From NCBI RefSeq assembly GCF_002895565.1, contig NZ_AZRN01000012.1, positions 62,001 to 126,000 on the forward strand: DNA of 64,000 nucleotides. The letters are read 5' to 3'. The notes below the pieces were generated by a model. It saw nothing but the letters and a program-made list of their open reading frames with translations. It was not told the origin of the DNA and made no database searches. Made by a program: the position numbers and the translations under genes. Within the stretch, counting starts at the first letter, position 1; every line of letters starts with the position of its first letter. Origin of the DNA: Petrotoga mexicana DSM 14811 (GTDB taxonomy: Bacteria; Thermotogota; Thermotogae; Petrotogales; Petrotogaceae). Shown here piece after piece: positions 18,116-28,349 of the stretch.

Positions 18116-18550
18116 TTAGCTAATTTCGTCTATTTTATCAACACGCCTTTTATGTCTTCCAGCTTCAAAATCTGTCGATAAAAATTTTACTACCGTCCAG
18201 ATGGCTAAATCAATGCCCATAAGTCTACCTGCTAAAACCAAAACGTTGGCGTCGTTATGTTTTCTGGCATATTCTGCCATCGATGGATACAAGCATAATG
18301 CACCTCGTACGCCTTTCACTTTGTTCACTGCGATTGACATTCCTATTCCAGTACCACAGATACCTATGCCGAAATCAACTTCTCCTTTGGTTACTTTTTC
18401 ACCAAGTTTTTTGGCATAATCAGGATAATCAACACTAGCATTGGAATTAGTCCCCAAATCTATTATATCGAATTTCTTCTCTAAAAGATAATTCTTAATT
18501 TGTTCTTTCATTTCATATCCGGCATGATCGGAGGCAATTGCAATTTTCAT
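18116..18550 (-). CDS. rpiB: Ribose-5-phosphate isomerase B
   Basis: 144 residues from ATG 18550 (GTG 18553 is an adjacent alternative). Signature SDHAGYEMKEQI at the N-terminus, and GICGTGIGMSIAVNK with the catalytic cysteine, are intact; the conserved RHKRRVDKI tail is present. It interconverts ribose-5-phosphate and ribulose-5-phosphate in the pentose phosphate pathway, feeding prs at 40 kb. Located 19 nt downstream of lexA. Confidence 0.95.
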   Translation of the reverse strand: MKIAIASDHAGYEMKEQIKNYLLEKKFDIIDLGTNSNASVDYPDYAKKLGEKVTKGEVDFGIGICGTGIGMSIAVNKVKGVRGALCLYPSMAEYARKHNDANVLVLAGRLMGIDLAIWTVVKFLSTDFEAGRHKRRVDKIDEIS

Positions 18551-18569
18551 CACGGAAATTCGCTCCTTT

Positions 18570-19187
18570 TTATAGCACTCTTATTAAGCCTACCATCTTT
18601 CCTTGTATCTTTAAACGATCAGCTTTGACCTTTATCTCTTTCATACTTTTATTTTCTGGTACAAGCAGCACTTCGTCTTCATTCAGCCTTTTGTACCTTT
18701 TAAGTGTTGCTTCATTTCCATCTATCAATGCAACCACTATGTCTCCATCCATGGCGTAATCTTGTTTACGTATTATAACAAAATCTCCGCTCTTGATCTG
18801 TGCTTCTATCATGGAGTTTCCTTCAACTCTGAGTGAAAAATATTCGTAATTTTTTGGGAAAAAATTAGTGGGTATGGGAATGTAATCGCTAATTGTTTGT
18901 ATAGCTTCTATGGCATCTCCCGCTGCTATCTTTCCTGAAACAGGAGCCAAAGTCTCTGTGGCAAAAATTTCTCCCGATTTTGGCATCATCTTTATTCCAC
19001 GTGATACATTTTTACGCTCGATATAACCTTTTTTTTCCAAAATTATGAGATGCTTATGTGCCGCTCTTGGACTTTTAAAATTAAAATGTTTCATAATATC
19101 TCTGATACTTGGAGCAAATCCATTTTTTTCCATATAAGATTTTATGAAGTCCAGAACCTGTGACTGCCTTTTTGTCAATTCCTCCAT
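18570..19187 (-). CDS. lexA: SOS response repressor LexA
   Basis: 205 residues from ATG 19187. An N-terminal winged helix-turn-helix (residues ~1-65, FAPSIRDIMKHFNFKSPRAA) precedes an S24 self-cleaving domain. The scissile bond is expected at Ala89-Gly90 (KIAAGD), with nucleophile Ser125 (VEGNSM) and general base Lys163 (EATLKRY). DNA-damage-activated RecA would trigger cleavage. It is embedded between gyrA and rpiB with only 35 nt upstream. I could not identify a palindromic operator there, so autoregulation is not visible. Confidence 0.95.
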   Translation of the reverse strand: MEELTKRQSQVLDFIKSYMEKNGFAPSIRDIMKHFNFKSPRAAHKHLIILEKKGYIERKNVSRGIKMMPKSGEIFATETLAPVSGKIAAGDAIEAIQTISDYIPIPTNFFPKNYEYFSLRVEGNSMIEAQIKSGDFVIIRKQDYAMDGDIVVALIDGNEATLKRYKRLNEDEVLLVPENKSMKEIKVKADRLKIQGKMVGLIRVL

Positions 19188-19222
19188 TTTATTTACCCCT
19201 TCCATGCTTAATAATTATAAAA

Positions 19223-21664
19223 CTACTTTTCATCATTAGCTTGAACTTCAATCGCTCCTACAACTGAATCGTCTTCATCCAGTCTAACAATTATAACACC
19301 TTGGGTGATTCTTCCTAAAACATTTATATTATTTACATTTACCCTTATAGCCTTACCTTTTTTAGTGAATATCAGTATGTCTCTCCCATCTTCCACACTC
19401 ATAGTTGAAACTATCGGACCTATTTTTGTTATGTCTCGTACCGTTTTTACCCCAATTCCTCCACGATTTTGTGGCTTATAAGAATGAAATGAAACTCTCT
19501 TTCCATAACCTCTTTCTGTGATCAACAACAGTTTTTTGCCTTCATCGACCTTCACCACGTTGATCACTTCATCGCCTTCACGCAATTTTATTGAGTTAAC
19601 ACCCATTGCTGTTCTTCCCATCGTTCTTACCTGGGAAGAGTTGAACATTAAGGACATACCTAGCTTTGTCACGACCAACAAATCTCTATCCGTTCCATCA
19701 AGCAATATTACATCGACAACTGAGTCGTTATCAACCAGATTGATGGCTCTAATACCAGAAGCTCGTGCACTGCTGAATTCTCTCAAAGATGTTCTCTTCA
19801 CCTTACCTTGTTTTGTAAAAATGAGAATGTCTTTGTCGTAATCTCCGTCTAAAGATATGGAAACGATACTTTTTATCTCTTCTCCTTCATCTAAACTGAT
19901 GAAGTTAGCGATATGTTTGCCTTTTGTGCTTTTCGAACTGGTTTCGATTTCGTAGGCATTTATTTGATATGCTTTACCAGCAGAACTAAAGAGCATTAAT
20001 TTGGATAATTTGTTCGTATATATGACCTCTTTTACATCATCTTCTTCAGAAATTTTTAATCCTTTTACCCCTTTTCCGCCTCTTCCTTGAACCTTGTATT
20101 CCGATGAAGGAATGGCTTTGAGGTAACCCCATTTGGTTAAAACTATTACGACATCTTCATCTTGAATCATTTCAACCTCTTCGGCTAAATCTCCTTTGTT
20201 GTATAGTATCTCCGTTCTTCTTTTATCACCAAACTTATTCACTACTTCATCGAGCTCTTCTTTGATTACTTCCATAAGTTTTTCTTTGTTTTGCAGAATA
20301 TTCACAGCGTTTTCTATATCTTTGTATAGGTTTTTCAGCTCTTCATTTAAGTTGGTGCTTTCAAGTTTTGAAAGGCTGATCAATCTCATATCTGCTATGG
20401 CTTTTGCCTGTTCTTCACTCACGCCTATCGTTTCTTGAAGGTTCTTCAAAGCTTCCTGAGGATTTTCTGAGTTTCTAATGATTTCTACCACTGTATCGAT
20501 ACCTTGAACAGCTTTGATAAGACCTTCGACGATATGTGCACGCTTTCTTGCCTTCTCTAACTCGTATTGGGTTCTTCTTGTTATGACGTTAACCCTGTGG
20601 TCTAAGAAGCTCTGTAAAAGTCCCTTTAAATTCATCAAAGAGGGCTTTTCGTTATCGATTACATTCATTTGAACGTAAAAATAGGATTGAAGATTTGTGT
20701 GTTTGAACAATTCGTTGATCAATCTTTTTATGTTAGCGTTTCTTTTCAACTCTATTACCAGTCTTATTCCTTCTTTATCGCTCTCATCTCTAACGTCTTT
20801 TATCCCAACATCTTTCTTTTGCTCTTTTGCCTTAACCACGTATTTTACAATTTGCTCGATGATATCGGTCTTAGAAACGTTGTAAGGGATCTCCTCAAAA
20901 ATGATAGAGGTCCCTTTACCTTCGTCGTCTATTCTGTACTTTCCTCGAATCGTTATCTTTCCTCTACCTGTTTCATAAAGTTCTTTCAACCCTTCTCCAT
21001 CAACAACTTGGCCACCTGTTGGAAAATCAGGTCCTTTAATATACTTCAACAGATCCGCTACTTCAGAGTCGGGTTTTTCTATTAACAGTTTTAATGCTCC
21101 TACGAGTTCGTTTAAATTATGAGGTGGAATGTTGGTGGTCATTCCAACAGCTATCCCACTTGCTCCGTTCATCAAAAGGTTAGGAACTCTTGTTGGTAAA
21201 ACAACGGGCTCATTCAGAGAACCATCGAAATTCTCTCTAAAATCTACAGTTTCTTTCTCGATATCCTTGAGCATATACTCTCCCAGTTCAGGCATACGTG
21301 CTTCTGTATACCTCATAGCCGCAGGAGGATCGCCGTCTATCGAGCCAAAATTTCCTTGTGCCTCAACTAACGGATACCTCATAGTAAAAGGTTGTCCCAT
21401 TCTAACTAAGGCATCATAAATAGCCGCATCTCCATGGGGGTGATACTTACCCATTACCTCACCAACGATACGAGCATTTTTTTTGAATGAAGAGTTATGT
21501 TTCAACCCTAATTCGCTCATAGAGTAAAGTATTCTTCTCTGAACAGGTTTCAACCCATCTCTAACATCGGGTATAGCCCTGCTTACAATAACACTTAAAG
21601 AATAAAGTAAGTAAGAAGTTTTTAATTCTTCAGTAAAATCTTTGATAAATATTTTATCGTCCAT
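19223..21664 (-). CDS. gyrA: DNA gyrase subunit A
   Basis: 813 residues. The catalytic tyrosine is Tyr119 in AMRYTEARM. The C-terminal beta-pinwheel contains a GyrA box ([12 protein letters not shown]), which marks gyrase rather than topoisomerase IV. It cleaves and religates DNA with GyrB to introduce supercoils. The quinolone-pocket helix reads [10 protein letters not shown], so the position equal to E. coli Ser83 is Ala80 while Asp87 is kept. It follows metG by 18 nt and precedes lexA. Confidence 0.97.
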   Translation of the reverse strand: MDDKIFIKDFTEELKTSYLLYSLSVIVSRAIPDVRDGLKPVQRRILYSMSELGLKHNSSFKKNARIVGEVMGKYHPHGDAAIYDALVRMGQPFTMRYPLVEAQGNFGSIDGDPPAAMRYTEARMPELGEYMLKDIEKETVDFRENFDGSLNEPVVLPTRVPNLLMNGASGIAVGMTTNIPPHNLNELVGALKLLIEKPDSEVADLLKYIKGPDFPTGGQVVDGEGLKELYETGRGKITIRGKYRIDDEGKGTSIIFEEIPYNVSKTDIIEQIVKYVVKAKEQKKDVGIKDVRDESDKEGIRLVIELKRNANIKRLINELFKHTNLQSYFYVQMNVIDNEKPSLMNLKGLLQSFLDHRVNVITRRTQYELEKARKRAHIVEGLIKAVQGIDTVVEIIRNSENPQEALKNLQETIGVSEEQAKAIADMRLISLSKLESTNLNEELKNLYKDIENAVNILQNKEKLMEVIKEELDEVVNKFGDKRRTEILYNKGDLAEEVEMIQDEDVVIVLTKWGYLKAIPSSEYKVQGRGGKGVKGLKISEEDDVKEVIYTNKLSKLMLFSSAGKAYQINAYEIETSSKSTKGKHIANFISLDEGEEIKSIVSISLDGDYDKDILIFTKQGKVKRTSLREFSSARASGIRAINLVDNDSVVDVILLDGTDRDLLVVTKLGMSLMFNSSQVRTMGRTAMGVNSIKLREGDEVINVVKVDEGKKLLLITERGYGKRVSFHSYKPQNRGGIGVKTVRDITKIGPIVSTMSVEDGRDILIFTKKGKAIRVNVNNINVLGRITQGVIIVRLDEDDSVVGAIEVQANDEK

Positions 21665-21682
21665 CTCTTGGTATTACCTCCA

Positions 21683-23620
21683 TTAAGAAATCTTTGAACC
21701 AGCTTCAACATCTTTATCTACCGTGAGTATACTCAGATTACCGTTTCCATCTTTAGCGGCTAAAAGCATACCTTCGGATAATTCCCCCATCAATTTGGCG
21801 GGCTTTAGGTTGGCGATGATTATTATCTTCTTACCAACTAAATCTTCAGGTGAATAAAAGTTTTTGATGCCTGCAATTACTTGTCTTTCACCCATCTGTC
21901 CTAAATCAAGATGTAGTCTCAGTAGTTTGTTAGATTTTTCAATATTTTCTGCCTTTACTACTTTAGCAACTCTTAAGTCAATCTTTTTAAAATCTTCTAT
22001 CTCTACTATATTTTGAACATTTTCACTTTCTGACATTACTTCGTCCTCCTTACTGATATCTACTGTTTTAATTATTCTTTTCCAACTTTTTACGTCGATT
22101 CTTTGAAATATGGGATCACCTTTCACAACTTTAACTCCACTGTGTAAAAGGCCCTTTTCAAGGCTCTCTCGATTTAAAACTTCCAAACCATAACCTATCT
22201 TTTTTAATATTTTTTCGGAAGTATCAGGCATAACTGGATAAATCAAAATAGAAATAATTCGAATAACGTCGAGCAGATTGTATAAAACGGTGGACAACCT
22301 ATCCTTCTCATTTGGATCATTCCCCAAGATCCAGGGTTCTGTTAAATCTATGTATTTATTAGAAAAACGTATGATTTCCCATAGATTTTCAAGGGCTTGT
22401 GTAAACTGATACCGCTCCATCAAATTCAAATAAGCGTTTTTCTTACTCTCTAAAAGTTCTATGAGTTGCTCGTCCACCTTATCCTTTCTTTCAGGTTTTG
22501 GTATGACACCGTTAAAATACTTTTCAACCATCGTAAGTGTTCTATGCACTAAATTGCTTAGATCATTGACTAAATCAGCGTTGTATCGAGTAATTAAGTT
22601 TTCTTCCGAAAAATCTCCATCTCTACCAAAGGCAATATCCCTTAACAAATAATACCTTATAACATCTCTGCCATAGGCGTTCATGAGAACCCTTGGATCA
22701 ACGGCGTTGCCCAAGGATTTTGAAATCTTTTGTCCATTAACCGTTAGCCAACCATGTGCGAATACCTTCTTCGGCAAAGGCAACCCTACTGACATCAACA
22801 TAGCAGGCCAGATCAGAGAATGGAACCTATTTATTTCTTTTCCAATAAGGTGTAAATCAGCGGGCCAGTACCTGTTAAATTTTTGTTGATCATCAGAATA
22901 GCCTATCGCACTTATATAATTAATTAACGCATCCACCCAAACATACACCACATGTTTAGGATCGCTCTTTAAAGGGATCCCCCAATTGAACGTAGTTCTA
23001 GTGATGCTAAGATCTTTTAATCCATTATTCAAAATTTGTAGCATCTCATTTCTTCTAAAAGATGGTTCCACAAAATCAGGATTATTCTGATAATGTTTCA
23101 ACAACGGTTCGGTATATTTGGAAAGTTTAAAAAAGTAATTCTCTTCCTCTACCCATTTCAATTCTCTGTTACATTCAGGGCAGAGTTTAACGCCATCTTG
23201 AGTGATTATCTCAGATTCATCCCAAAAGGATTCATCGTGTATGCAATACCAACCGGCGTACTTTCCTTTGTACACATCTCCATTCTCCATCATCTTATCA
23301 ACAAACATCTGTACGGTCTTTATATGATAATCATCTGTTGTTCTAACAAAATGATCGTAACTAATCCCCATTTCATCCCATAAATTTTTAAATTTTGAAG
23401 AGAGCGAATCAACATATTCCTGAGGAGGTATATTCTTTTCTTTAGCTGCCTGTAACACCTTTTGTCCATGCTCATCCGTGCCGGTTAAAAAGAAAACATC
23501 GTACCCCATCATTCTCCTAAATCTTGCTACTATATCTGCAACTATCGTCGTATATGCCGAACCAATATGTGGTTCACTGTTAACGTAGTAAATAGGTGTA
23601 GTGACGTAAAACTTATCCAT
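21683..23620 (-). CDS. metG: Methionyl-tRNA synthetase
   Basis: 645 residues from ATG 23620, eight nt after GGAGG. Class I signatures are PHIGSAYTT (HIGH) and KISKSLGN (KMSKS). The connective peptide carries two cysteine knuckle pairs in a CIHD...CPEC arrangement, with one side degenerate. A C-terminal EMAP/tRNA-binding domain (~540-645: DLRVAKVVKAENIEKSNKLL ... KIIIIANLKPAKLMGELSEG) is fused, giving the dimeric form. First gene of the long minus-strand operon; a TGA-TATAAT promoter lies 60 nt upstream. Confidence 0.97.
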   Translation of the reverse strand: MDKFYVTTPIYYVNSEPHIGSAYTTIVADIVARFRRMMGYDVFFLTGTDEHGQKVLQAAKEKNIPPQEYVDSLSSKFKNLWDEMGISYDHFVRTTDDYHIKTVQMFVDKMMENGDVYKGKYAGWYCIHDESFWDESEIITQDGVKLCPECNRELKWVEEENYFFKLSKYTEPLLKHYQNNPDFVEPSFRRNEMLQILNNGLKDLSITRTTFNWGIPLKSDPKHVVYVWVDALINYISAIGYSDDQQKFNRYWPADLHLIGKEINRFHSLIWPAMLMSVGLPLPKKVFAHGWLTVNGQKISKSLGNAVDPRVLMNAYGRDVIRYYLLRDIAFGRDGDFSEENLITRYNADLVNDLSNLVHRTLTMVEKYFNGVIPKPERKDKVDEQLIELLESKKNAYLNLMERYQFTQALENLWEIIRFSNKYIDLTEPWILGNDPNEKDRLSTVLYNLLDVIRIISILIYPVMPDTSEKILKKIGYGLEVLNRESLEKGLLHSGVKVVKGDPIFQRIDVKSWKRIIKTVDISKEDEVMSESENVQNIVEIEDFKKIDLRVAKVVKAENIEKSNKLLRLHLDLGQMGERQVIAGIKNFYSPEDLVGKKIIIIANLKPAKLMGELSEGMLLAAKDGNGNLSILTVDKDVEAGSKIS

Positions 23621-23680
23621 TAATGGCACCTCCAAAACTGTTCAACCTTCTTTCCCATATCTAATTGTGAAGCCTAAAAT

Positions 23681-23689
23681 ATTATATCA
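23681..23689 (-). promoter_or_regulatory. Extended -10 promoter of the metG-gyrA-lexA operon
   Basis: On the minus strand TGATATAAT (TG-n-TATAAT) lies about 60 nt before the metG start. No clear -35 is seen. The same extended -10 pattern stands upstream of the OsmC gene. Confidence 0.6.
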
Positions 23690-23744
23690 CATTAAAATTG
23701 TTTTGGTATTCTCATATATTCTCTAGAAGTTTAAGCTTTCAGTG

Positions 23745-23941
23745 GAATACGGGGCGAAGCCTTCTTGCTGTATTATGCAAACTATGTTTTTAAATAATTT
23801 TGATTTTGATTTGGGGTTTTTAAGGGGCATCCTCTTAATGTTTGGGGACCTTAAGAGGCTTGTCCCTTAGCGTCCGGGTCTAAGAAACCGCAGATTCCTT
23901 CCTGAGATGGGTGGGCAACGGGGTGAAAGGGCGCTAATAAA
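23745..23941 (+). repeat. GC-rich intergenic repeat, plus orientation
   Basis: Contains ACGGGGCGAAGCC, a hairpin-rich TTTAAGGGGCATCC ... GGGGACCTTAAGAGG block, TTAGCGTCCGGG, then GGGTGGGCAACGGGG and the edge AGGGCGCTAATAAAAT. Its right end is inverted relative to the copy at 24169, so the two face each other across a ~230-bp segment. Confidence 0.75.
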
Positions 23942-23948
23942 ATCGTTG

Positions 23949-24102
23949 AAAAGATATCACCCCGCATAAAACAAATTAGAAAGGTGATATCTATACACTA
24001 CCACCATACTATTTCACCCTTTCCATACTTTCCCTTCAATGTAGCTTTTGTATTCCATCAGAATATATGTATCCATCTTTTCCATTTATCTTTGTGTTGT
24101 AC
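23949..24102 (-). ncRNA. Candidate small RNA or gene remnant
   Basis: On the minus strand an extended -10 (ATGGTATAATT; TATAAT at 24109-24114) would start a ~150-nt transcript. It ends in a 10-bp inverted repeat (AGATATCACC at 23952-23961 / GGTGATATCT at 23983-23992) followed by a short T run. The segment also contains 20-25-codon open stretches that look like decayed protein sequence (e.g. DTYILMEYKSYIEGKVWKG) without good ribosome-binding sites. It lies between two inverted repeat copies. This is a weak inference. Confidence 0.3.
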
Positions 24103-24168
24103 AGCATAATTATACCATATGTTTTTGAAGGTAAGCTATCTTATCGAATAACTTCTGTATAACAAGTT

Positions 24169-24210
24169 TTATAGCGCCCTTCCCTCACTGCCCACCCCTG
24201 AGGAAAAGAA
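24169..24210 (-). repeat. GC-rich intergenic repeat, minus orientation
   Basis: Plus-strand text GTTTTATAGCGCCCTTCCCT then CACTGCCCACCCCTGAGG is the reverse complement of the family edge at 2030-2055 and 23907-23941. It points toward the candidate transcript at 24102. The rest of 24211-24270 is plain AT-rich DNA. Confidence 0.7.
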
Positions 24211-24270
24211 TATTTTTATTTATTAATTTAATTGTACTAAAAGACTCAATATATTTATTACAATAAAAAT

Positions 24271-24299
24271 TTAACTTAACAATATTTCTATGGTATAAT
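24271..24299 (+). promoter_or_regulatory. Promoter of proS
   Basis: TTAACT (24271-24276), 17-nt spacer, TATAAT (24294-24299), about 45 nt upstream of the TTG start. The same TTAACT-17-TATAAT arrangement precedes gap. Confidence 0.7.
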
Positions 24300-24350
24300 T
24301 TCTCGTAAAGTATAAAATATTAAATATGCTAAAAAATCGGAGGGATAATC

Positions 24351-26099
24351 TTGAGATTTTCCAAACTTTATGCTCCTACTTTAAAAGAAACACCATCTGA
24401 TTCTGACATAAAAAGTTACGAGTTATTGATCAGAGGAGGGTTTATAAGAAAGATTTCGTCAGGTGTTTACAGTTATCTTCCTCTTGGATGGAAGGTCATA
24501 AGAAAAATTGAACAGATAGTCAGAGAAGAAATGGAAAAGATAGGTTCTCAAGAGATAATGCTACCCATAATACATCCAGCAGAGCTGTGGAAAATGACGG
24601 GAAGATGGGAAGATTACGGTCCAGAATTGATGAAACTTAAGGATCGACACGATAGAGAGTTTACTTTAGGCCCTACACATGAGGAAATTATCACATTTTT
24701 GATGAAAAATGAGCTCAGGTCGTACAAACAGTTCCCCATCAACCTTTTCCAAATAGCTACTAAGTTTAGAGATGAAATAAGGCCAAGGTTTGGGGTGTTA
24801 AGGGCAAGAGAGTTCATCATGAAAGACGCCTACACATTTCACACCGACTACAACTCATTGCATGAATCTTACCAACATTTCTATGATGCCTATGAGAACA
24901 TCTTAAAAAGAATAGGTTTGAAATATGTCGTTGTAGAAGCGGATACCGGTGCAATTGGTGGTTCTTTTTCTCATGAATTTCATGTATTGGCACAAAACGG
25001 CGAGGGAGAAATATTTTACTGTGAAAAATGTGGTTATGCTGCCAGTGATGAAAAGGCAAGATCGGGTGAAGATTTTTCAGTAGATGAAAACGAAGCTGTC
25101 AAAGAAATGGAAAAAGTTGATACTCAACACGCCAAAACCATCGAAGAAGTCTCCAAATTCTTGAACATTTCTGAAAAAAAGTTGATAAAATCTATACTGC
25201 TAAGATCCAGCAAAGGATGGATTATGGCACTAATTAGAGGAGACTATGAGATAAACCTTGCCAAGATCAGGTCCGTTCTTCAAGATCAAAGTCTGGAACT
25301 AGCCGATCCGCAAGACGTTCTAAAAGAATTTGGTGTAAACGTTGGATTTATAGGTCCAGTGAACATACCTGAAAACATCAAAATAGTTGCAGATTTAAGT
25401 GTAAAATCTATAAAAAATGGTGTTATAGGGGCTATGGAGGAAAAAAGGCATTATATAAGCGCCAATCCCGAACGAGATTTCCGAATAGATTTGTTTGCAG
25501 ACATTAGATATGTAAAAGAAGGAGAAAAATGTCCAACCCAAGGCTGTAATTCCACACTTAAACAGACAAGAGGTATAGAAGTTGGTCAAATTTTTGAGTT
25601 AGGAGACAAATACTCTTCAAAAATGAACGCAGTTTTCACCGATGAAAACGGGGAACAAAAACCTTACATTATGGGATGCTATGGCTGGGGGGTATCGAGA
25701 ACCTTAGGTGCAATAGTCGAACAATTAAACGACAAAAATGGGATAATCTGGCCCAAAAGCGTTGCACCTTTTGAGGTAGCAATAATACCCATTGCCATGA
25801 ACGACGAAGCAATTGTAAATACATCCCAAGAGATCTACGACTACTTTTTAAAAGAAGGAATCGATGTTATTATAGACGACAGAGAAGTCTCTGCAGGATT
25901 TAAGTTCAAAGATATAGATCTAATCGGGGTACCCATAAAAATTATTATCGGCAAACGTTTAAAAGAAGGAAAAATAGAGTTAAAACAAAGAGATAAAGAA
26001 GAAAGCACACTGATAGAATTCAAAAATGTAAAAGAGTTATACGATAAAGTCAAAGAAGCATTAGAAAAGTATGATCCAACTCAAAATTTAACAATCTAA
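24351..26099 (+). CDS. proS: Prolyl-tRNA synthetase, bacterial type
   Basis: 582 residues from TTG 24351, behind GGAGGG. Class II motifs are present: motif 1 around [15 protein letters not shown], motif 2 [21 protein letters not shown], and motif 3 [13 protein letters not shown]. Between motifs 2 and 3 (~225-395) is the YbaK-like insertion that edits Ala-tRNA-Pro, so this is the editing-competent form. The anticodon-binding domain is at the end ([10 protein letters not shown] ... [18 protein letters not shown]). It has its own promoter and overlaps the convergent queT stop by four nt. Confidence 0.97.
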   Translation: MRFSKLYAPTLKETPSDSDIKSYELLIRGGFIRKISSGVYSYLPLGWKVIRKIEQIVREEMEKIGSQEIMLPIIHPAELWKMTGRWEDYGPELMKLKDRHDREFTLGPTHEEIITFLMKNELRSYKQFPINLFQIATKFRDEIRPRFGVLRAREFIMKDAYTFHTDYNSLHESYQHFYDAYENILKRIGLKYVVVEADTGAIGGSFSHEFHVLAQNGEGEIFYCEKCGYAASDEKARSGEDFSVDENEAVKEMEKVDTQHAKTIEEVSKFLNISEKKLIKSILLRSSKGWIMALIRGDYEINLAKIRSVLQDQSLELADPQDVLKEFGVNVGFIGPVNIPENIKIVADLSVKSIKNGVIGAMEEKRHYISANPERDFRIDLFADIRYVKEGEKCPTQGCNSTLKQTRGIEVGQIFELGDKYSSKMNAVFTDENGEQKPYIMGCYGWGVSRTLGAIVEQLNDKNGIIWPKSVAPFEVAIIPIAMNDEAIVNTSQEIYDYFLKEGIDVIIDDREVSAGFKFKDIDLIGVPIKIIIGKRLKEGKIELKQRDKEESTLIEFKNVKELYDKVKEALEKYDPTQNLTI

Positions 26100-26548
26100 T
26101 TGTAGAAATTTCTTTTGAAAATCTTTAAAATAGGTAGCCCTATAATATACGTAGCAACAGCTTCTCCAACTCCTACCCAAAGTACAGAAAAGAAATATGG
26201 TACTCCATACAATGGCGCAACATAAGCGGATACTCCGAAGGCGTTAATTAATATGGGAGGAAGAGGAGCTAAATACTCGTTTGGCATTTTCCAAGTTATA
26301 ATTCCTGCTATCAAGGTCAATAGACTTCCAAACCAGATATCCCAAGCACCCAAGCCTCCTATTATATTAGCCAACAGAGCACCTACGTAGATACCGGGAA
26401 TGAATGCAGGATCGAGAAAAGTCAGAACTACAAAAGCTTCAGCGATTCGAACCTGTATAGGACCGAAACTGATAGGTTGAAAGATTATACAAAGAACTAC
26501 ATATAATGCCGCAATTAAAGAGGCTCTAACGATTCTAATTGAACTCAT
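26096..26548 (-). CDS. queT: QueT family queuosine-precursor transporter
   Basis: 150 residues from ATG 26548, behind GGAGGG. About five hydrophobic helices; the family signature is [20 protein letters not shown] followed by [17 protein letters not shown], typical of QueT substrate-specific (S) components of energy-coupling-factor transporters. It would import preQ1, preQ0 or another queuine precursor. Retention with queH argues for salvage of queuosine precursors. I see no preQ1 riboswitch; the short leader instead holds a terminator for the upstream gene. Start is two residues before [15 protein letters not shown]. Confidence 0.88.
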   Translation of the reverse strand: MSSIRIVRASLIAALYVVLCIIFQPISFGPIQVRIAEAFVVLTFLDPAFIPGIYVGALLANIIGGLGAWDIWFGSLLTLIAGIITWKMPNEYLAPLPPILINAFGVSAYVAPLYGVPYFFSVLWVGVGEAVATYIIGLPILKIFKRNFYN

Positions 26549-26561
26549 GTTTCCCTCCAAC

Positions 26562-26597
26562 AAAAAAATCTGGTAAAGCATTTCAACTTTACCAGAT
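26562..26597 (-). terminator. Intrinsic terminator after the parvulin gene, abutting the queT leader
   Basis: On minus, ATCTGGTAAAG and CTTTACCAGAT form a perfect 11-bp stem with an 8-nt loop, followed by TTTTTTTG. It ends five nt before the queT ribosome-binding site, so it could also limit queT expression by read-through. Confidence 0.9.
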
Positions 26598-26616
26598 TAT
26601 CTTTAACTTAAAGTTT

Positions 26617-28293
26617 TTATTGATTTAAAAGTTGGTCTATATTTTCGAGTATTTGTTGCCTTTGATTTGCTCTCTCTTCATCAAGGTCTTCTGTGTTTAA
26701 TGATTTTAAGGTACTTTTTATTGTTTCTAAATCTTGCCTTACAGATTCAATATCTCCAGTTGAATTATAATAATCTAAAATGTAGGAATAAACCGTTGCA
26801 TAATAGTCAAAAGCTACATTTGGATCATCGGGTTTTGTTTGGTATAGTTTTCCAATAACCTCTATAGCATCTGGATTCATTTCTCTTAAGGTTACGAGAG
26901 AATTTTCCAGGGCTTCATTCATTTGTTCTATATCGTTTGTTAATTCATCGTATTTGTTCTGAATTTCTGGCTGTGTGAAGACCTCGTAAGCACCTTGCAA
27001 ATATTGTAGTTCCCTTAAAGCACTCTCTTTTTGGGAGGCTTCATTACGTAGATCTGTTGATTCGGCCGTGTCCATAAGTTGAGTATAATGTTCAATTTGA
27101 CTATTTATTTCATCGTTGCTGTATTCTAGAAACTCGGGGTACGATTGAGCTATATTCAAATAACTTTCAAGGTCATTTTTTTGAGATATTTTCATAGGTA
27201 GTAAATTTTCAACGATGAAAATATAAGAGACATACCATTCTTCAGGTAACCCATTACCACTCAATATATCGTCACGATACTTCTTTTCAACGTTTGCTAA
27301 GTCATCGAAAGATTGAGCTTTATAAATATCATATGCTATAGCCAAGGGTTCGTATGAAATTACAAAATCATAGTTAGACATATATGAATCGTACCAATTA
27401 GTAATCTGGTAATCCACGAAGCTGGTAGTTAATTGATTTTTTATATCTTCGTCTACTAATAACTCATCCGGGGTTTCATATATTTTTTTGCCTTCGACTC
27501 GCACTATTTGATATCCCAATGGAGAACTTAATGGACCGATTATTTCTCCGGGAGTTGAAGAGAGTGAAGCTTCAAATATATTTTCAGAAATATCTCCACG
27601 TTTAACCCATCCCACCAAGCCGCCAACTGATGCAGTTTGAGTATCTACAGAGTTTTCTGAAGCTGCTTGTGAGAAAGAGATCTTGTTTTGCAATATTTCA
27701 GATTTAATGTTATTGGCCGTACCTTCATCTGTAGTTACAATCCTGCTGATTTTAACCGTATCATATTGACTTTTCAGATTTTCAAAATTATCAGAAACAT
27801 AGGTTGATAGCTCTTCTTCAGAGAAATTGGAAAAGTAATTTCTTAATTCATTAATTACCTCGTTTCTGTACACTAGGCTGCTAACGAAACCACGAAAATA
27901 TTCTTCTTTTTCAAAAAACTGCAAGAAAATTTGTTTAGTGCTTTCGCTTCCCATGTATTGATTGTACATTTGATCTGTTTCTTGGGAAATTTTCGTTGCA
28001 TCTAACGTTATTCCATTATCGTTTAAAAATTTTTCCATGGCTTTGTATTCCATTAAAACATCTGTTATGCTTATTAGATCTATTGGTTTGTTAAAATACT
28101 GGTCGTATTGGGGATTTTGACTCAACATATTTAATAATGTATTATGATATTCCCCCATCAATTGATCTAACTCCAAAAAATAAGATTCGTATACTTGCTG
28201 CCCGTCCTGTGAAGTTAAATATGCCACTGACTCTGAGAATATTGATACAGAAAGAACTACAAGAATACCAAGTACTACTAAAAGTTTTTTCAT
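26617..28293 (-). CDS. Secreted/periplasmic parvulin-type peptidyl-prolyl isomerase (SurA/PrsA-like)
   Basis: 558 residues from ATG 28293, behind GAGGAGG. Signal peptide MKKLLVVLGILVVLSVSIFS, then an alpha-helical chaperone region. A parvulin rotamase domain lies at ~180-272 (KISRIVTTDEGTANNIKSEI ... GGLVGWVKRGDISENIFEAS ... SPLGYQIVRVEGK). The last ~280 residues are helical and coiled-coil rich with no recognised domain, longer than typical PrsA. It probably helps fold proteins in the space under the outer sheath. It has its own terminator. Confidence 0.88.
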   Translation of the reverse strand: MKKLLVVLGILVVLSVSIFSESVAYLTSQDGQQVYESYFLELDQLMGEYHNTLLNMLSQNPQYDQYFNKPIDLISITDVLMEYKAMEKFLNDNGITLDATKISQETDQMYNQYMGSESTKQIFLQFFEKEEYFRGFVSSLVYRNEVINELRNYFSNFSEEELSTYVSDNFENLKSQYDTVKISRIVTTDEGTANNIKSEILQNKISFSQAASENSVDTQTASVGGLVGWVKRGDISENIFEASLSSTPGEIIGPLSSPLGYQIVRVEGKKIYETPDELLVDEDIKNQLTTSFVDYQITNWYDSYMSNYDFVISYEPLAIAYDIYKAQSFDDLANVEKKYRDDILSGNGLPEEWYVSYIFIVENLLPMKISQKNDLESYLNIAQSYPEFLEYSNDEINSQIEHYTQLMDTAESTDLRNEASQKESALRELQYLQGAYEVFTQPEIQNKYDELTNDIEQMNEALENSLVTLREMNPDAIEVIGKLYQTKPDDPNVAFDYYATVYSYILDYYNSTGDIESVRQDLETIKSTLKSLNTEDLDEERANQRQQILENIDQLLNQ

Positions 28294-28349
28294 TATGGAC
28301 CTCCTCTGATTTGATAATTTTATAGTGACTTCAAAAACTCTAAAACCTG

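Noticed and set aside
19188-19222. LexA operator upstream of lexA
   Set aside because: Only 35 nt separate gyrA and lexA and no convincing dyad was seen.
19223-23620. Replication origin near gyrA
   Set aside because: No dnaA, dnaN or gyrB and no DnaA-box cluster was noticed; gyrA alone is not evidence of an origin.
23700-24350. Insertion sequence remnant
   Set aside because: No transposase motif could be recognised in the short decayed frames; only the inverted repeat copies are supported, so it is reported as repeats and a candidate transcript.
26549-26616. preQ1 riboswitch upstream of queT
   Set aside because: The leader is very short and holds only the terminator of the preceding gene; no preQ1 aptamer core was recognised.
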